From an uncultured Micavibrio sp. (GTDB taxonomy: Bacteria; Pseudomonadota; Alphaproteobacteria; Micavibrionales; UBA1664), in contig CALBME010000171.1 in assembly GCA_937896295.1 (NCBI GenBank), forward strand, positions 1-14,931: DNA of 14,931 nt, given 5' to 3'. Shown here one piece after another: positions 13,944 to 14,931 of the stretch. A program made the translations under genes and the position numbers. Numbering within the stretch: the stretch's first letter is position 1; every line of letters begins with the position of its first letter. The notes under the pieces are model-generated. The model saw nothing but the letters and a program-made list of their open reading frames with translations. It made no database searches and was not told the DNA's origin.

Positions 13944-14931
13944 GTGGCCCTGACCATTTCTGTCATTAAGGAAAATTCCGACGACGAAACACGCGTGGCC
14001 GCAACGCCGGACACCGTCAAAAAGCTTATCGCTCTGGGCGCCAGCGTGCTGGTCGAACCCGGCGCGGGTGCTGCCGCCGCCATTCCGGATGATGCATACA
14101 CCGCCGCAGGCGCCCGTATCACCGCAACTGCGACGTATGACTGCGATGTCATTCTTTGCGTCCAGCGTCCGTCGGATGCGACACTGGGCGCGATGCGCGA
14201 AGGCACGACCATTATCGGCATGCTTTCCCCTTATGCCTTCAACCCATCGCCGTATGAAAAGAAAATCGCATCCGCCGTCTCTCTTGAACTGGTACCGCGT
14301 ATTACCCGCGCGCAGGCGATGGACGTCCTTTCCTCTCAGGCAAACCTGGCCGGTTACCGCGCCGTCATCGAAGCAGCCAGCGTGTATGGCCGCGCCTTTC
14401 CGATGATGATGACCGCCGCAGGCACCATTGCACCTGCAAAAGTCTTCGTCATGGGCGCCGGCGTTGCCGGCCTTCAGGCCATTGCCACCGCGCGCCGCAT
14501 GGGCGCCGTGGTTTCTGCAACGGATGTACGCGCTGCCGCGCGCGAACAGGTCCAGTCGCTGGGCGCTTCCTTCGTGATGGTTGAAAACGAAGAAACCAAA
14601 CAGGCGGAAACAGCGGGCGGATACGCCCGTGAAATGTCGGAAGACTATAAACGCCAGCAGGCCGCGCTGATCGCACAGACCATTACCAAACAGGATATCG
14701 TCATCACCACCGCGCTTATTCCCGGCCGCGCCGCGCCGGTGCTGGTGACGGAAGACATGGTGAAATCGATGAAACCCGGTTCGATCATCGTTGATATGGC
14801 CACCGAACAGGGCGGGAACTGCCCCCTGTCGGAAAAAGGCCGGGTTGTCGAAAAACACGGCGTCACCATCATTGGTTACAACAACCTGCCCGCACGCATT
14901 CCGCTGGACGCCTCCAATCTGTATGCCCGCA
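13944..14931 (+). CDS. pntA: NAD(P) transhydrogenase alpha subunit (PntA/PntAA), 5' part
   Basis: The first 329 residues of the NAD(H)-binding subunit of proton-translocating transhydrogenase, which uses the proton gradient to transfer hydride from NADH to NADP+. Visible are the N-terminal ISVIKENSDDETRVAATPDT, the RQD-loop region RITRAQAMDVLSSQANLAGY (Arg122, Gln124, Asp127), the nucleotide-binding GAGVAG (171-176) followed by Asp194 (SATDVRAA), the mobile-loop region GGYAREMSEDYKRQQA, and VDMATEQGGNCPLSEKGR. Split-type PntAA proteins are about 380 residues, so only the C-terminal end is lost at the window edge; pntAB and pntB would be expected downstream. The GTG at 13944 is chosen because it gives the expected N-terminus and no in-frame ATG lies close upstream; the ribosome-binding site (GGAC) is weak. 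A housekeeping gene, probably unrelated to the adhesion locus. Confidence 0.93.
   Translation, partial: MALTISVIKENSDDETRVAATPDTVKKLIALGASVLVEPGAGAAAAIPDDAYTAAGARITATATYDCDVILCVQRPSDATLGAMREGTTIIGMLSPYAFNPSPYEKKIASAVSLELVPRITRAQAMDVLSSQANLAGYRAVIEAASVYGRAFPMMMTAAGTIAPAKVFVMGAGVAGLQAIATARRMGAVVSATDVRAAAREQVQSLGASFVMVENEETKQAETAGGYAREMSEDYKRQQAALIAQTITKQDIVITTALIPGRAAPVLVTEDMVKSMKPGSIIVDMATEQGGNCPLSEKGRVVEKHGVTIIGYNNLPARIPLDASNLYAR

Noticed and set aside
13875..14858. Long minus-strand open frame opposite pntA (and similar long antisense frames at 4942-5547, 8135-9073 and 10744-11643)
   Set aside because: Each lies opposite a well-supported gene and its translation shows the Arg/His/Cys-rich composition of antisense reading; no domain is recognisable.
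1..14931. CRISPR arrays, tRNA or rRNA genes, insertion sequences, riboswitches
   Set aside because: I saw no regularly spaced repeats with unique spacers, cloverleaf-like sequences, transposase motifs or known riboswitch cores; coding sequence occupies nearly the whole window.

Overview
The window reads as a stretch of proteobacterial, probably alphaproteobacterial, genome. The grounds are the split-type PntA start, a LapB/LapC-like type I secretion (T1SS) operon, a rhizobial-style CHASE2 adenylate cyclase, moderately high GC, and CtrA-like TTAA-type repeats upstream of the large gene. No ribosomal RNA or other taxonomic marker is present, so the assignment is inference. The first ~0.4 kb, and perhaps ~0.6 kb, differs: it is more GC-rich and holds half of a sugar ABC permease running directly into half of an EAL protein. 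It may be a foreign segment or an assembly chimera.

Layout. 1-381 (-): fragment of a MalF/UgpA-type sugar permease. 382-1242 (+): EAL-domain cyclic-di-GMP phosphodiesterase without its N-terminal part. 1243-1383: intergenic, with helically phased TTA(A/C)C repeats. 1384-6387 (+): a 1667-residue modular exoprotein (FecR domain, Gln/Pro/Ala linker, cadherin/CSPG-like repeats, seven-bladed FG-GAP propeller, T1SS C-terminus). The convergent operon read from 13780 down to 6391 (-) encodes a TolC-type outer-membrane channel, a LapB-type ABC exporter, an HlyD/LapC adaptor and a CHASE2-class III adenylate cyclase. Its four genes overlap or lie within 10 bp of each other. 13944-14931 (+): divergent start of pntA (NAD(P) transhydrogenase alpha subunit), cut by the window edge.

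How it works together (inference). The operon supplies all three parts of a type I secretion machine, and the convergent giant gene has the C-terminal look of a T1SS substrate, so it is the likely cargo: a calcium-dependent surface adhesin. An adenylate cyclase with a periplasmic CHASE2 sensor is the last gene of the exporter operon, and an apparently active c-di-GMP phosphodiesterase lies just upstream of the adhesin. This suggests an adhesion locus connected to cAMP and possibly c-di-GMP signalling. No LapG-type cleavage motif is evident in the N-terminal region and no lapD/lapG gene is in view, so it is not a textbook Lap system. Known families account for every gene; the novelty is in the domain combination and the wiring.
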